From Rhizophagus clarus (Eukaryota > Glomeromycota > Glomeromycetes > Glomerales > Glomeraceae), in contig BLAL01000218.1 of assembly GCA_015698045.1 (NCBI GenBank), positions 620,001 to 684,000 on the forward strand: a stretch of DNA of 64,000 nucleotides, given 5' to 3'. Of this stretch, positions 40,839 to 52,539 are shown in pieces (positions within the stretch are counted from its first letter, which is position 1; the number at the start of each line of letters is the position of its first letter). Position numbers and translations under genes: made by a program. The notes below the pieces were generated by a model. It ran no database searches, was not told where the DNA came from, and saw nothing but the letters and a program-made list of their open reading frames with translations.

Positions 40839-41783
40839 TGTTTACAGAATAGATAAATAGTTTCATCTTTTATTAATAAAAGAGTTATTACCTTTGTTCT
40901 TTTAAATAATTTTACAGATTTTACCAGCGATGATGAATCTTTTAATTGTAATTGCTATATTATTATTTTATATTATTGTGTTATTACTGATAATCTTACA
41001 TATTTTTCTAAGAAAATTTCAAGAATTACGAAATTCTAAAAAGAATTGACCTATTAATAATATGTCAATTTTTATTATTTGATAATAATGATGTTTATGA
41101 TCTAATGGTATTATTGATATTATATATACAATTTTTTTAGTTATTTAAAATTTAGATAATACGACTAAAGAAATCAGAGGAGACGGCGAGTCGTTGAAAT
41201 AGTTAAAGATATGAGAATTTAGAAAAGAAATGATAAGCACAAAAGAGATATTAAGACAAGAAATTGAGAAAGAACCGTTTATAGGTATCGGCATTAAATT
41301 ACAAATTGAAGAATGTTTCGGACGAAAATTAAGACGAGAATCGAAAAATTAAAGACGGTACAAAATTTCCAATCAGTCCGAAGATCAGAAACTATTGAGA
41401 TTTTTTTTGAATCCATTTTAAAAGATAATGAAAATAAGGAAATAAAGACGGAGATCTATGAGAAGAGGGTCGTGTATAGAGGGAAATATAGAAAAAGGTT
41501 AATTTTAGAATAAGAATACGTAATGTAAATTAGATCGATTATTAAAAATTTTGTTCGATTAAAAAAATCATAAATAATATATATATAGCTAATTCTCTTC
41601 TGTAGTTCAGATTTAAATACGTTTGGAATTATTTGGAAAAGTATGTCCATAACCTAGTTATTACTAATGTTTATTTTTGTAGATAAAATCCTATGTTAAC
41701 ATTGGCTAAATAGTATGGTTGGTTATACATATAATAAAATTAATATATTACATTGTTGAATATACTTACATGAACTCTAAACA
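40640..41783 (+). repeat. Segmental duplication, copy A (3' end of kinase 2 and its flank)
   Basis: This segment, from ECWHNDPNERPTV in kinase 2 to about 950 bases past its stop, recurs nearly identical at 49,590-50,650. Copy A has about 115 extra bases at 41,340-41,455 that copy B lacks; the ends share a TAAAGACGG-type repeat, suggesting slippage loss. A 41-codon frame (MISTKEILRQEIEKEPFIGI...) starting at 41,231 is open in both copies, but this only reflects recency. Confidence 0.85.
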
Positions 41784-41903
41784 TTGCCAACAATTGCATA
41801 ATGGTTTAACAAAAATTTAATAGTGTTCCATTTAAAGGGAAGGGAAAGAAAAAAACTTGGACGCAATTATTAAAAAATTAAACCATCTGAAATTGATGAT
41901 GCT
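41779..41903. repeat. 125-bp segment found inverted at 50,652-50,777
   Basis: Here it reads ATTGCCAACAATTGCATAAT...AAACCATCTGAAATTGATGA. At the end of copy B the same segment is on the opposite strand. It contains its own inverted arms, ATGGTTTAA...TTAAACCAT. Confidence 0.8.
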
Positions 41904-41910
41904 TTTAAAA

Positions 41911-42499
41911 TATTATTCGTCATTTTATTTTGTTTATTAAAGATTAAACGTACCATGCGTGTAATATTTTAATTAAACAATATTCTTTAGAGGGGAATTT
42001 GAATTTAGTAATTATTATAACTAACGAGTTCTTGTTTATAATTGTTATATTATTTCTGTGACCTTAAGGACATTGTAAACTTTTTTTTTTGTTTATAATA
42101 GAATATCGCAAATACGTTTAGTGCCAGTAAAGAAATAAATGTTTGATAAACGAATTTAAATTCATTAATAGTCTTGCATCATTCATTGTCTATTTAAGAA
42201 TGAAATCAAGAATATAATGGTATCATGATTAACAGGAAATTCTTTAATAAAGAACTATTGTAGCAAATCAATTAAATCAAAAGATTTGATAACAAATATT
42301 CATCTTTGTTTGGAGATAATTAATTTCATGTCATAATCCTCATTCTGTGAGAAGGAATGCACCGTTCGTTGTACCTGTATTTAAATACAAACTTATCGTT
42401 GCTAAATTATAAATAAATATCAAAAGTTAAATAAATATGAAAACAACAATTACAATATTTTAAAACAGTAATAGCATAAAATAGGAATTTAATAAATTA
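41911..42499. other. Intergenic, no gene seen
   Basis: AT-rich sequence between the duplicated segment and the 3' end of kinase 3. Confidence 0.5.
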
Positions 42500-44201
42500 T
42501 TATATATCAAAATTAATTTCTTCGGTAGTATAATCAACTGTGTAGATATTATGTATGTGTAATAATTAAAAATAAAAATCAGTTTATAGGTTAATTAAAA
42601 ATATAATTAAATGCAATTTTATACTTACCACTATCACTATTGTCGCTATTATTATATTTGTCGAAATTAATATTATTGTTACTAAAACCAAGTTCATTTG
42701 TCAAATAATCTAAAAAAAGATAAATTTTGATTAAATTTTGATTAAATTATAGATGATATATATTATACTAATATTAAAAATATTTCTTACTTTGAATTTT
42801 TAAATTTCTAGTATATTCTGCAGATTTTATCATAGCACTCAGAGGTCTACTTTTATATATAGCATTTAGGTTATTTATTGTTGTTATAGGCCCAATATCC
42901 TCTGAATCTATAATCTCTGTTGAATATGCATAATATGGATAATATGGCTCATCGTTCCAGATATTCTTGATTTTTTCTTCTAATTCAGTTGCTGTTGGCC
43001 TCTTATTCGGATCAGAATGCCAACATTCTTTCATTATTTCAATATAATCTTTAGACGCATTTTTTACGATTGGAGGACGAATTCCATCACATATTTCAAT
43101 AATAAGTTCTGCATCATGGTTTTTATCCCAAAAAGGTTTTCTGCCTGTCATTAGTTCCCACATAATCATACCAAAACTATAAATATCTGAAGCTTTAGTA
43201 TATTTTTGTCCTTGAAAAACCTCTGGAGCAACATATGGGATGATTCCATAAATCTCATTATCATCATCCAACGATTCAATCGCAGATTTACTTAATCCTA
43301 AATCACCCGTTATTGCTGCTGTTATTGATGGATAGAAATTATGAATCAAAATATTCCCACTATGATAATCTTTATGAATAATGTTTGCATTATGTATATT
43401 TTTAAGTCCTGATACAATATCTTGCAAAATTTGTATCTTTTCATACCAATTCATATTAAAAAAATTATTTGCTATATGATGTGTCAAATTTCCTAGTTCA
43501 TAATATTCTGTAATTATCATGAAATTTTTAGTAAGAGGATTTTGAGTAATCCCATAATAAGTGTTGATATTATTAAATTTGCTAGTATTTGTATTGTTAC
43601 CAACTCTTTTTACATATTCATCAGGTTGCCAATTTAAAGTAAAATTATAATATATTTTGAGCTAAATAATTAAAAATTATTTATTAATTTGAAAGTTAAA
43701 TAATTTAAATCGATATGAAATACTGTACAGTACCTCATTTAACTCCTTAGAATTTATGTTTTCAGATTTATCAAGTTCCTTAAGTGCAATTATCATTTCA
43801 CCATAACGATCATACTTTTGTTTTTCATCATTCCAATCAATTATTGGACCATCAATCCAAGTACCTTTGTAAATTTTGCTAAATCCTCCTTCAGCAATAA
43901 ATTCTATATTTTTAAATCTTTCATAAGGGACAAATTCCATTTTCCCCTCTCTTTTGTCACAATTAATTAATGTGTATCTTATAAAATCATCAATAACATT
44001 ATTTCCGCTTAGTGGTATCGTTCTTGCTTTATAACATAGGTGACAAATTTGATCAGTTTTATTAAAAATTTCTCTTCTTTTATTACATTCATTGCATATC
44101 TTATATATTGGTTCAAGTGTAGTTTGTATTGATTGACTTAAAGGTACATTATTTGATATTAAAAAGTCAATTTTTAGTTTATGATTACTTTGTTGGTCCA
44201 T
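42500..44201 (-). CDS. TKL-type protein kinase 3, four exons
   Basis: Exons 44,201-43,734, 43,661-42,791, 42,709-42,629 and 42,537-42,500 give 485 residues. The introns are phase 0, 1 and 1, all GT-AG. Domains: CNECNKRRE...CHLCYKAR ribbon; [88 protein letters not shown]; then RPLSAMIKSAEYTRNL. The two small last exons encode YLTNELGFSNNN and DYTTEEINFDI. All catalytic residues look usable (Arg of HRD is Lys, common in this family). It is oriented opposite to the other kinase genes. Cytoplasmic, with no membrane segment. Confidence 0.9.
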
Positions 44202-45322
44202 AGTTTTTGTTTTAAAATTCTATATTAAAAGTATAAGTAAAAAGAATCAATTACTGGATATTAATGATAAATTATATTATATATGTATCGTCTAAAAATA
44301 AAATTGTATTACGTAGCAAAACAGCCTAAAGTACTACCTACTACCGCATTTGTGATACCAATACGGCACTATGTTTGCAGCACAGTTTAGCACGTTACTT
44401 ACAGTTGTTTTTATGCCTAAAAGTATAACTATAATAAAGTCACACAAGTCACAAAATTTCAGTCCAAAACAATAATAAATTTTTTCAAAAGATTATTTGT
44501 AATTTCTGAGGACCAGGAAATTTCTTTATTTATTTTATATGATATAAGATAAAAAAGTAAAATTTTATAATTTGGAATTTCTATTAACTAAGATAGAAAG
44601 AATTCAAATCAAATTATATAACAGATTTCTATTATAATTGCAAGTAAATTGAGCCATCACCTATATAAACTAGAAATTAGTTTATTTTATGTAACAGCAT
44701 ATCAGAATAGTCTATAGTTACTTTCTACGGTTTACATAATAAAATTTAAAAACATTATTCCTATACTTTAACGAGCAATATAAATTTTTAATATTACAGT
44801 TATTGGTTGAAATCAAAAACATACGATTAATCACACTTTGTCAAAGTGAAAATTTAGAATTTTATAATTGCGTGCGACTAAAGTATTTGAATTTACAAGT
44901 TACTACTAACTATTTCTTTGTAGTAAATATAGAAACTAAAGAATTAGTTGAATAAAAATAAAAAAAAATATTTTTTGTTTAATTGTAACATTACCTAACC
45001 TTAGCTTGATATAGCTAATTCTAATGATCACTTTCTCACTCTTTCTGAATTATTTTGGGTTTACGATATTTTAAATAAAATAATAAATAATAAGATGACT
45101 TGATGTAAAAGTTAATTTTTATGATTTCAGAGTAATCGAAGCAAGATTATCTATTTAAAACTAAGATTTGTTGGTTGCTGATCGTATTAAAGCTTAATTT
45201 GAAATATATTATATAATCAGCAAATCAATACCAAAGATGGAGGTGCGGCATCTTAAATGGAAATCACTCAAAATATCATGGCATGTCAAGACAATAACGT
45301 GACACTCCACCCACTCATATGG
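44202..45322. other. Intergenic upstream of kinase 3, no gene seen
   Basis: This includes a slightly GC-richer stretch at 44,325-44,420. No coding or RNA signal was recognised. Confidence 0.5.
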
Positions 45323-45331
45323 ACATAACAT

Positions 45332-45912
45332 TGGGGTGGTCATTCAACTAATTAAATCAAAATTATGTATGGACTGCGGCAAAATCACTATTGATAGATT
45401 TTCTCGTGATAGTTATTAAAATTGGTTTTTATAATAAAATTCCTATTAAAATTATTCTTTCATAACTCTGGATCCTTCTCATTATTTTCGTTCTGGTTTA
45501 TGTAAAAATATTTTAAAATATTGTCCCTTTCATATAATAGAACGTTTTTTCTCAAAAAAAGGAATACAAAAAGGTAAAGTAAGTTTCTGAACTGCATCTC
45601 AACTACTTTCGCATAGAAAAAACCTTTATTCATTAATATTTTCCGAAAAATCGTTCTATTGGCATTTTCTTAGGGATGTTATGCATCTGTTTAAATGTTA
45701 AGTATTGCTTTTAAAGTAATAAAGAACGATTTATCAGAATTTAAAGATTTTAGCTTTTTTAACGGGAAGATGTATATGGGAGCATTATTTGAATACCCGA
45801 AATCAATAAGTTAAATATGATCAGCTTTAATTTTCAGAAAAAAAATCTATCAATAGTTAATTTCATAGGGTCTATACATAGTTTTGATTTACTTAGTTGA
45901 AAGACCACCCCA
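45332..45912. mobile_element. Mutator-type MITE (581 bp)
   Basis: Inverted repeats of about 80 bases start TGGGGTGGTCATTCAACTAA and end with the complement (TTAGTTGAAAGACCACCCCA). They are flanked by 9-base near-identical duplications ACATAACAT (45,323-45,331) and ACATAATAT (45,913-45,921). Long inverted repeats and a 9-base duplication are typical of MULEs. The interior has no transposase, so it depends on a partner. Confidence 0.8.
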
Positions 45913-45921
45913 ACATAATAT

Positions 45922-48900
45922 GCTTTTATAGAATATCTTCTTTTGCTAAAAAATTGTGGGATAAAAATTTATGATCAACAATCATTCATCAGAAACGATT
46001 TAACAATAGAATAATAAATTTAATCAATACTTTATCAAGTAATAAACCATTTTCTTTTTATTATTGTATTGTTATTTAGTTAATTACTATTACCAAGATT
46101 TTTTTTTGAAATGGATTAAACTAAATAAATAGATATTAAATTTTTTTTTTTGTTTAACACATGAAAAATGTTTTTCGAAGTATATTATCCAAAAATAATC
46201 AACAAATCAATTCATCAGAAATTTTTTTATAAAATTGTTGATTTTAAAACACTTCGCATAAAATATTTTAAATAGAACTCCGAATGAGTAAGAGCCAACT
46301 TGGGTTATCTGTAGTTGGGTATCAAATTCATGACTCAATATCCGGTCAGATAATAGTCTTAACCCCGCTTGATTGACCCGTTGACCCAAATAATGGTAAA
46401 TATTCCGGACTTCCGGTCATATGACTTGCTGATCTGATATACCGATCCATAATCTTTTTTAATTTAAACGGAAAAAAGAAGTTTTTTTTTGTTTTTTTTT
46501 TCGAATAAATTGGAAAAAAAACTTTAAGAATAAAAATAAACAAAAATTAAAAAAAAATTAAAGTTTTAAACCAAATAATTTATTTTATTGATAATAATTG
46601 AAGTAATGGTCTATTTATAATAAAGCTTATAAACTTTAAATTAATTAGTTTGAAAAGTCTGTCTCCTTTTCTGAAAAAAACCTTTCCATGGAAATCGACT
46701 TAATTCAGAATGTTTTTATATCAGAATAACCTCTGGAAACTTCTTTTTTAATATTGTTTATGCTAACTTGGTTCCGGCAACTTCTTTAGATGCGGTGGTG
46801 TATCAGAAATTTTTAAAAATATTTTATGAGGTCGCGTAGGCGGTGGGCCTATACAACTTCTTTTTGTAAGTTGCAGCAGTATAACAATGAAATTATGTAG
46901 GGCTACTCTTGTAAGTTTCAGATCCTCTTAGTTACCATTTCGGATCGGTAAGTTAGTACATTTCTTACTTATAAGTAAACATGTCTTTATAAAGATAAAT
47001 GTTAGAAAATTTTCTTTTTAAGAGGACTTTCAGATGGTTAGTTTTTTAAGAGAGAGTTCGCTGTATAAGAAACATGCTCACATTTATTTTTTTTTTTTAG
47101 ATGTTAGCTTCTTCAGAGGTAACTTTTTGATTTCTTTGGAAAGAGTCTTGTCATTATCCATAAGAAACATAAAATAAGTTTCCTTCTTTTAGTTTTATTT
47201 TGTGTAGGTAATATTCCGGAGAGAACTTTTGGACGATAAATAAAATTTTTTGGGGAGGTTTCTCCATTAACTCTAAGAAATGTACTAAAAATTTCTCTTC
47301 TTTTTCATTCTCTGGAGAGGAATTTTGAATGGTAAATAAATTTTTGAGTGATGAAGCAATAAGTTTCAGTATTTTTAAAACTTTCATTTCTTCTTTTAGG
47401 AAATATTTTCTTCTTTTTTGTAGGTCTGGTCTTCAGCTTTCTGGATAACGAATGTAAAGTTTTATACATTTTAGAGTTATATTAGACACGTTGAAACCTG
47501 TATTCTTTAAGAGAACTAATAATGCTTTTTTCAAGGTATTAGCATAGGATAATCAGTGTGATTTGAAATCATATTTTTTTAAAAAGAAATGTTTGCAATT
47601 GCCAATGTTTCTTTCGTTTTCATTTGCAGGTTTTGCTTCAAATAATTTAATCAATTATGGTATGTATCAAAGATATACTGTATTTCCGCGATTTTTAAGA
47701 TGAATATTTACTAGCATTCTGTTAATATCAGATAATTAAATTCTTGGATTTTTTCTTTACAAATTCGGCCTATAATGAAATTACACTTTAAAACTTGTCT
47801 CAAGAAACATCTGTAGCTTTAGAATTTTATTTTTTATTTTTCTTCTGTTGTAATTCTATCAATAAAATTTATTTACAATAGTGATCCATATAAATTGGTT
47901 AATCTCATTAAATTAATAAAATAAGAAAATAATAAATTTCATATAAACATCTGGCTTAAATATATGTCGGGCTATATTAGGATAACCAATATTCGCTAAA
48001 ATTTACCTGTAACCTACCTGATATGTACCAACCTGAATGTAATAAAACTGCTTAAAGCTCCCTGACATGTTTATCGTTTACTTGTTTAATATTTATAATA
48101 GATTCATTGTATATGTAAATCTTGGATAAAGAAACATGAAGAATGATATTTTTTTATCAAAGACGATTAAATAGTGTTAGATTCATTAAATATTTACTTA
48201 AATATTTCCAATTTCCAGATAATGCTTTTTATTATTTAGTATATTATTATTTGTAGTCTAGATGTATTAAATTCTATATTGATGAAACAAATATAGACGT
48301 ATTTAATTTTCTTAATATCATTTTTCTTGTTATTGTTTATCAATTCACCAATTAAATTATTTGGTTTAAAATACATAGCTTATAACTCGATATATATTCT
48401 TTATATTAGAAGATGTAATATATTGCGATTTCTTTATTTTATATAAAAGTCACCAGTCTTATAAATTAAGATTAACTTATTATTACATTTGTGCCGTGCA
48501 TAAGTATATTGGTCTCCTATTACGCGTAAGGATTTTGTTGATGGAGTCACACATCTTAAATTTTCATATACGTAATCATTTCTTGAGCAAATGATAAGAC
48601 AGGTCAATACGTAAATTATATGATGATTTTCTGATACAATCTATCAACAATTCGATGAATAAATTAATTAGGTCGAATAGTCTATTTCCCGTGAGTAAGA
48701 TTTGAAACAATATTTTGCATTAAAATTTTTTAATCTTGACAATGTAATTTTTAAAGAAGTTACTTATGACTCATGATGCAATTACAAAAATAAAGTGAAT
48801 CTTTTTCCCTAATTAGATATCATTTAATCAGTCGATTTTAGTAACGATATGTTACTCGTTTTTAAATTATTTATAAAATATGAAAAAGATTGTCTTATTT

Positions 48901-49200
48901 ATTATTAAGCCTATAAATGTATATTAACAAGTTTAAAAAATTATAAATCAAAATTTTAATTAATTAAGTTCTAATATTCATTTATACTACGTGCTTTTCG
49001 AGGTTTGAAAAAAACTAACTTTGATAAATAAAAATCAGTATATTAGTTTGCTCATGTTCGCACCTTTTTAAATTAAAATTATATAAAATTCTTAAATCCT
49101 TGAATATCTTTATATAAGAAACCACAAAAATGAACATAAAACTCAAACAAGAAGGGAAACCTATAGTGTTGGCGTACTACACACATCATAAAAAATCAGA
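45922..49200. other. Long AT-rich gene-poor stretch
   Basis: 46,270-46,450 is GC-richer and contains GGTCAGATAATAGTC / GTTGACCCAAATAATGG-type sequence with no recognisable product. 46,780-46,960 contains GGTCGCGTAGGCGGTGGGCC. No long frame, tRNA or transposon terminus was seen. The 47,154-47,387 minus-strand frame is Lys/Leu-rich and unsupported. Confidence 0.5.
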
Positions 49201-49201
49201 G

Positions 49202-49782
49202 TAATAAGCTAACTAAAAATTTTGCTAAATACTATAACTGAACTTAAGAACATACATGATGCAAATATAATTCACAAAGATTATCATAGTGGAAATATTT
49301 TTTATAATGGTGAGATAGGTGATTTAGGATTAAGTAAATCTGCAATTGAATCATTAGAATGATGATAATGAAGTATATGGAATCATTCCGTATGTTGCTC
49401 CAGAGGTTCTTCAAGGACAAAAATATACTAAAGCTTCAGATATATATAGTTTTGGTATGATCATGTGGGAATTAATGACAGGTAGAAGACCTTTTTGGGA
49501 TAAAAATCATGACGCAGGCTTATCGAAATATGTGATGGAGATCGTCCCCCAATTGCACCTGAAGGTTATATTGAATTAATGAAAGGGTGTTGGCATGATT
49601 CAAACGAAAGACCAACAGTTACTAACAACATAGAATCAAAAATTAAAAATATTTTGCTTATAGAATCTGATAATTATCATGACAATAATCTAACAAAATT
49701 ATAAGGTCACCAGATATTGGACCTATAACAATAAATAGAGTCCTTTGAGATCAATGATTGATTTTGTGGAATCTACGTGATG
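49202..49782 (+). pseudogene. Chimeric TKL-kinase pseudogene
   Basis: The first half matches the kinase 3/4 type: LKNIHDANIIHKDYHSGNIF, then [19 protein letters not shown], where an extra A causes a frame shift near 49,357. [20 protein letters not shown] and [13 protein letters not shown] follow, with a short deletion after that and loss of the VTN residues before APEGYIEL. From about 49,600 the sequence switches to near identity with the end of kinase 2 (TVTNNIESKIKNILLIESDN) and continues into its 3' flank. The N-terminal ribbon and glycine loop are absent. It is best explained by recombination between relatives followed by decay. Confidence 0.85.
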
Positions 49783-50650
49783 TTTACAGGATTGATAAAT
49801 AGTTTCATCTTTTATTAATAAAAGAGTTATTACCTTTGTTTCTTTTAAATAATTTTACAGATTTTACCGGTGATGATGAATCTTTTAATTGTAATTGCTA
49901 TATTATTATTTCATATTATTGTGTTGTTACTGATAATCTTACATATTTTTCTAAGAAAATTTCAAGAATTACGAAATTCTTCAAAGAATTGACCTATTTG
50001 CAATAATATGTCAATTTTTATTATTTGATAATAATCCGATGAAGGTGATGATTATTATCTAATGTTATTATTGATATTATGTATACAATTTTTTTAGTTA
50101 TTTAAAATTTAGATAATACGACTAAAGAAATCAGAGGAGACGACGAGTCGTTGAAATAGTTAAAGATATGAGAATTGAGAAAAGAAATGATAAGCACAAA
50201 AGAGATATTAAGACAAGAAATTGAGAAAGAACCGTTTATAGGTATCGGCATTAAATTACAAATTGAAGAATGTTCCGGACGAAAATTAAGACGAGAATCG
50301 AAATAAAGACGGAGATCTATGAGAAGAGGGTCGTGTATAAAGGGAAATATAGGAAAAGGTTAATTTTAGAATAAGAACACGTAATGTAATTAGATCGATT
50401 ATTAAAAATTTTGTTCGATTAAAAAAATCATTAATAATATATATATAGCTGATTCTCTTCTGTAGTTCAGATTTAAATTCCATTAAACACGTTTGGAATT
50501 ATTTGGAAAAGTATGTCCATAGCCTAGTTATTACTAATATTCATTTTTGTAGATAAAATCCCATGTTAACATTGGTTAAATAGTATGGTTGGTTATAAAT
50601 AAAATAAAATATTAATATATTACATTGTTGAATATACTTACATGAACTCT
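49590..50650 (+). repeat. Segmental duplication, copy B
   Basis: Counterpart of 40,640-41,783. It includes the kinase C-terminal end and the non-coding flank with only scattered differences, among them the missing 115-base block and a ten-base insertion near 50,480 (CATTAAACAC). It ends at CATGAACTCT, where the inverted 125-base segment begins. Confidence 0.85.
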
Positions 50651-50651
50651 G

Positions 50652-50777
50652 AAGATTCATCATTAATTTCTGATGGTTTAATTTTTTAATAGTTTCATCC
50701 AAGTCCCCCCCCTTCTAAATGAAACACAATTAAATTTTTGTTAAACCATCATGCAATTGTTGGCAAAGTTTAAAGTA
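50652..50777. repeat. Inverted counterpart of 41,779-41,903
   Basis: It reads ATTCATCATTAATTTCTGAT...ATGCAATTGTTGGCAAAGTT, the complement of the segment in copy A. The junction CATGAACTCT is shared by both loci, so the segment flipped in place in one of them. Confidence 0.8.
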
Positions 50778-50785
50778 AAAGCACA

Positions 50786-52539
50786 CTCGAACGACGAATA
50801 TAATAATGCAATCGATAGAAAAATTCGACTAAGTTATGATAATGAACATCATATTGTTATCAAATAAAAACATTTAAATGAATTAAAATATATTCCACGA
50901 TGGAAAAATATTGTTCTCGAAAATAATTTATGAAAATTCATGAAATTAATTACTAATTCGTTTAATTTAGAAAGATTTTTAAATTTAGAAAGAAATGAAA
51001 AATATCGCTTTAATTCAATTAATTGAGAAACAACTTTTACTTATATAAAAGGATCAGAATCTTATTATTATATGAACCAAAATTAAGTAATCATCGAAGA
51101 ATAAAATTTCAATGTTTAATAGAAGAAATACCTGTGATGACTCAGATGGAAATGATTTTTCCAATGATATACGAAGATTTTATGTGCTTCGAATACGGGG
51201 AAGAAAAATAAACTTTCCGAAACGTATGGACTTGTAAAGAAGGAAGACAACAAATGAAAGAAATTATAATTCAAATACAAAATTTCGTTATCAAAAAAAT
51301 TAAAGAACAAAAAAATAGAGATAAAAAATTAAACAGGTTTCTTGTTTAAAATTTTAAGCCATAACAATTATATTGACTTAATCGATTTAATTAAGGGAAT
51401 ATTCCCTTATGAATTATCGTTATTCTTGGAAATTATTTTATAAATCAGAAAGTATAGAAAAAATTTAGAAATAGATATTTTAGAATATACATATAGTATA
51501 ATTACGGAAAAAATTTTGATCCCTAGATCTGAAAAGTTTAAAATATACGAAAATATTTTAGGTATAAATAAAAAAGAAAGGGATAATATTATTATTAAAA
51601 CATTGTGGATAAGAGACAATGGGGCAATAAATAACTTAGATAGGAATTATAGTAGGATATATACTAATCAAATAACATACTAAAAAATTGAATTTTACGT
51701 ATATTGTCAACCAGACTAGTTTTAATTTTATTTATTTTATTTTCTCCTATTTGTTACTAGGGATGGTCACTCCCTAGTATCTTTTTCGAAATTAGTATTT
51801 TGGTTAATTGGTTTTTTACTTAGGTAATTAGCTAAATTTTCGCTATGATGTATTGTTCTCGAGTGAAAGGCATGTTCCATTAAATTCGTAAAAATCAAAT
51901 AAGTTTTGCTTAACCAAAAAAAGAAATATTTTCGAAATTACGATTTTCATAATTTTGTCACGTTTGGTCCCAACGGTACACCATCTATCGGCAAATTTCA
52001 ATTTTCCGATATAACCTAATATTCAACAAATACCTCTTCATTGTGTAGGTCCCCACTATGACTATAGTGTGGGTGTAAACTTTCTTATGCTTAAGTCAGC
52101 AGGATATATATAACTTCTAAAGTCGTAATACCGAGGGCGTTTATTAAAAGGAAATAAAAAAGAAAAAAAAAAGTAAAAATGGAAAACAGGGAGGTGTGAC
52201 ACTGGTGATGAATTTCTAAGATCACGTGGGTGGAAAAGTCTTGGGAAAATATCTGCATGTACAATGTAAATTTTATGTAATTTATGCATCGAATGATTCG
52301 ATGGAATAAAAAAAATATCTTAGCAGAACGTTTTCAAATTTCTAAATCATATACTACCCAAAAATATACTAAAAAAAGTTATGTAATAAAGTTGATAGTT
52401 TCTATAAAAAGGTATATTCATTTTTTGGAATTTTCGTATTCGAATAAAGAATTCTTTAGTTATTATATCATTATATCAAATAAAAGTATATATAACTACA
52501 CATTTAATTTCTCCCAAAATTAATTCTAAACGAAAAAAA
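50786..52539. other. Decayed coding-like patches and promoter region of kinase 4
   Basis: 50,800-51,350 has Lys/Glu-rich readings (QQMKEIIIQIQNFVIKKIKE) in shifting frames, probably an old gene remnant that I cannot name. 51,760-51,785 (ACTAGGGATGGTCACTCCCTAGT) and 52,048-52,075 (CCCACTATGACTATAGTGTGGG) are short perfect or near-perfect hairpins upstream of the kinase. Nothing else was recognised. Confidence 0.4.

Noticed and set aside
46207-46543. Overlapping minus-strand frames of 60-65 codons
   Set aside because: Composition-driven with no motif or intron support. Possibly an old repeat, but nothing can be named.
51023-51211. 62-codon frame as a gene
   Set aside because: The surrounding frames shift repeatedly, there is no recognisable motif, and the region looks like an old remnant.
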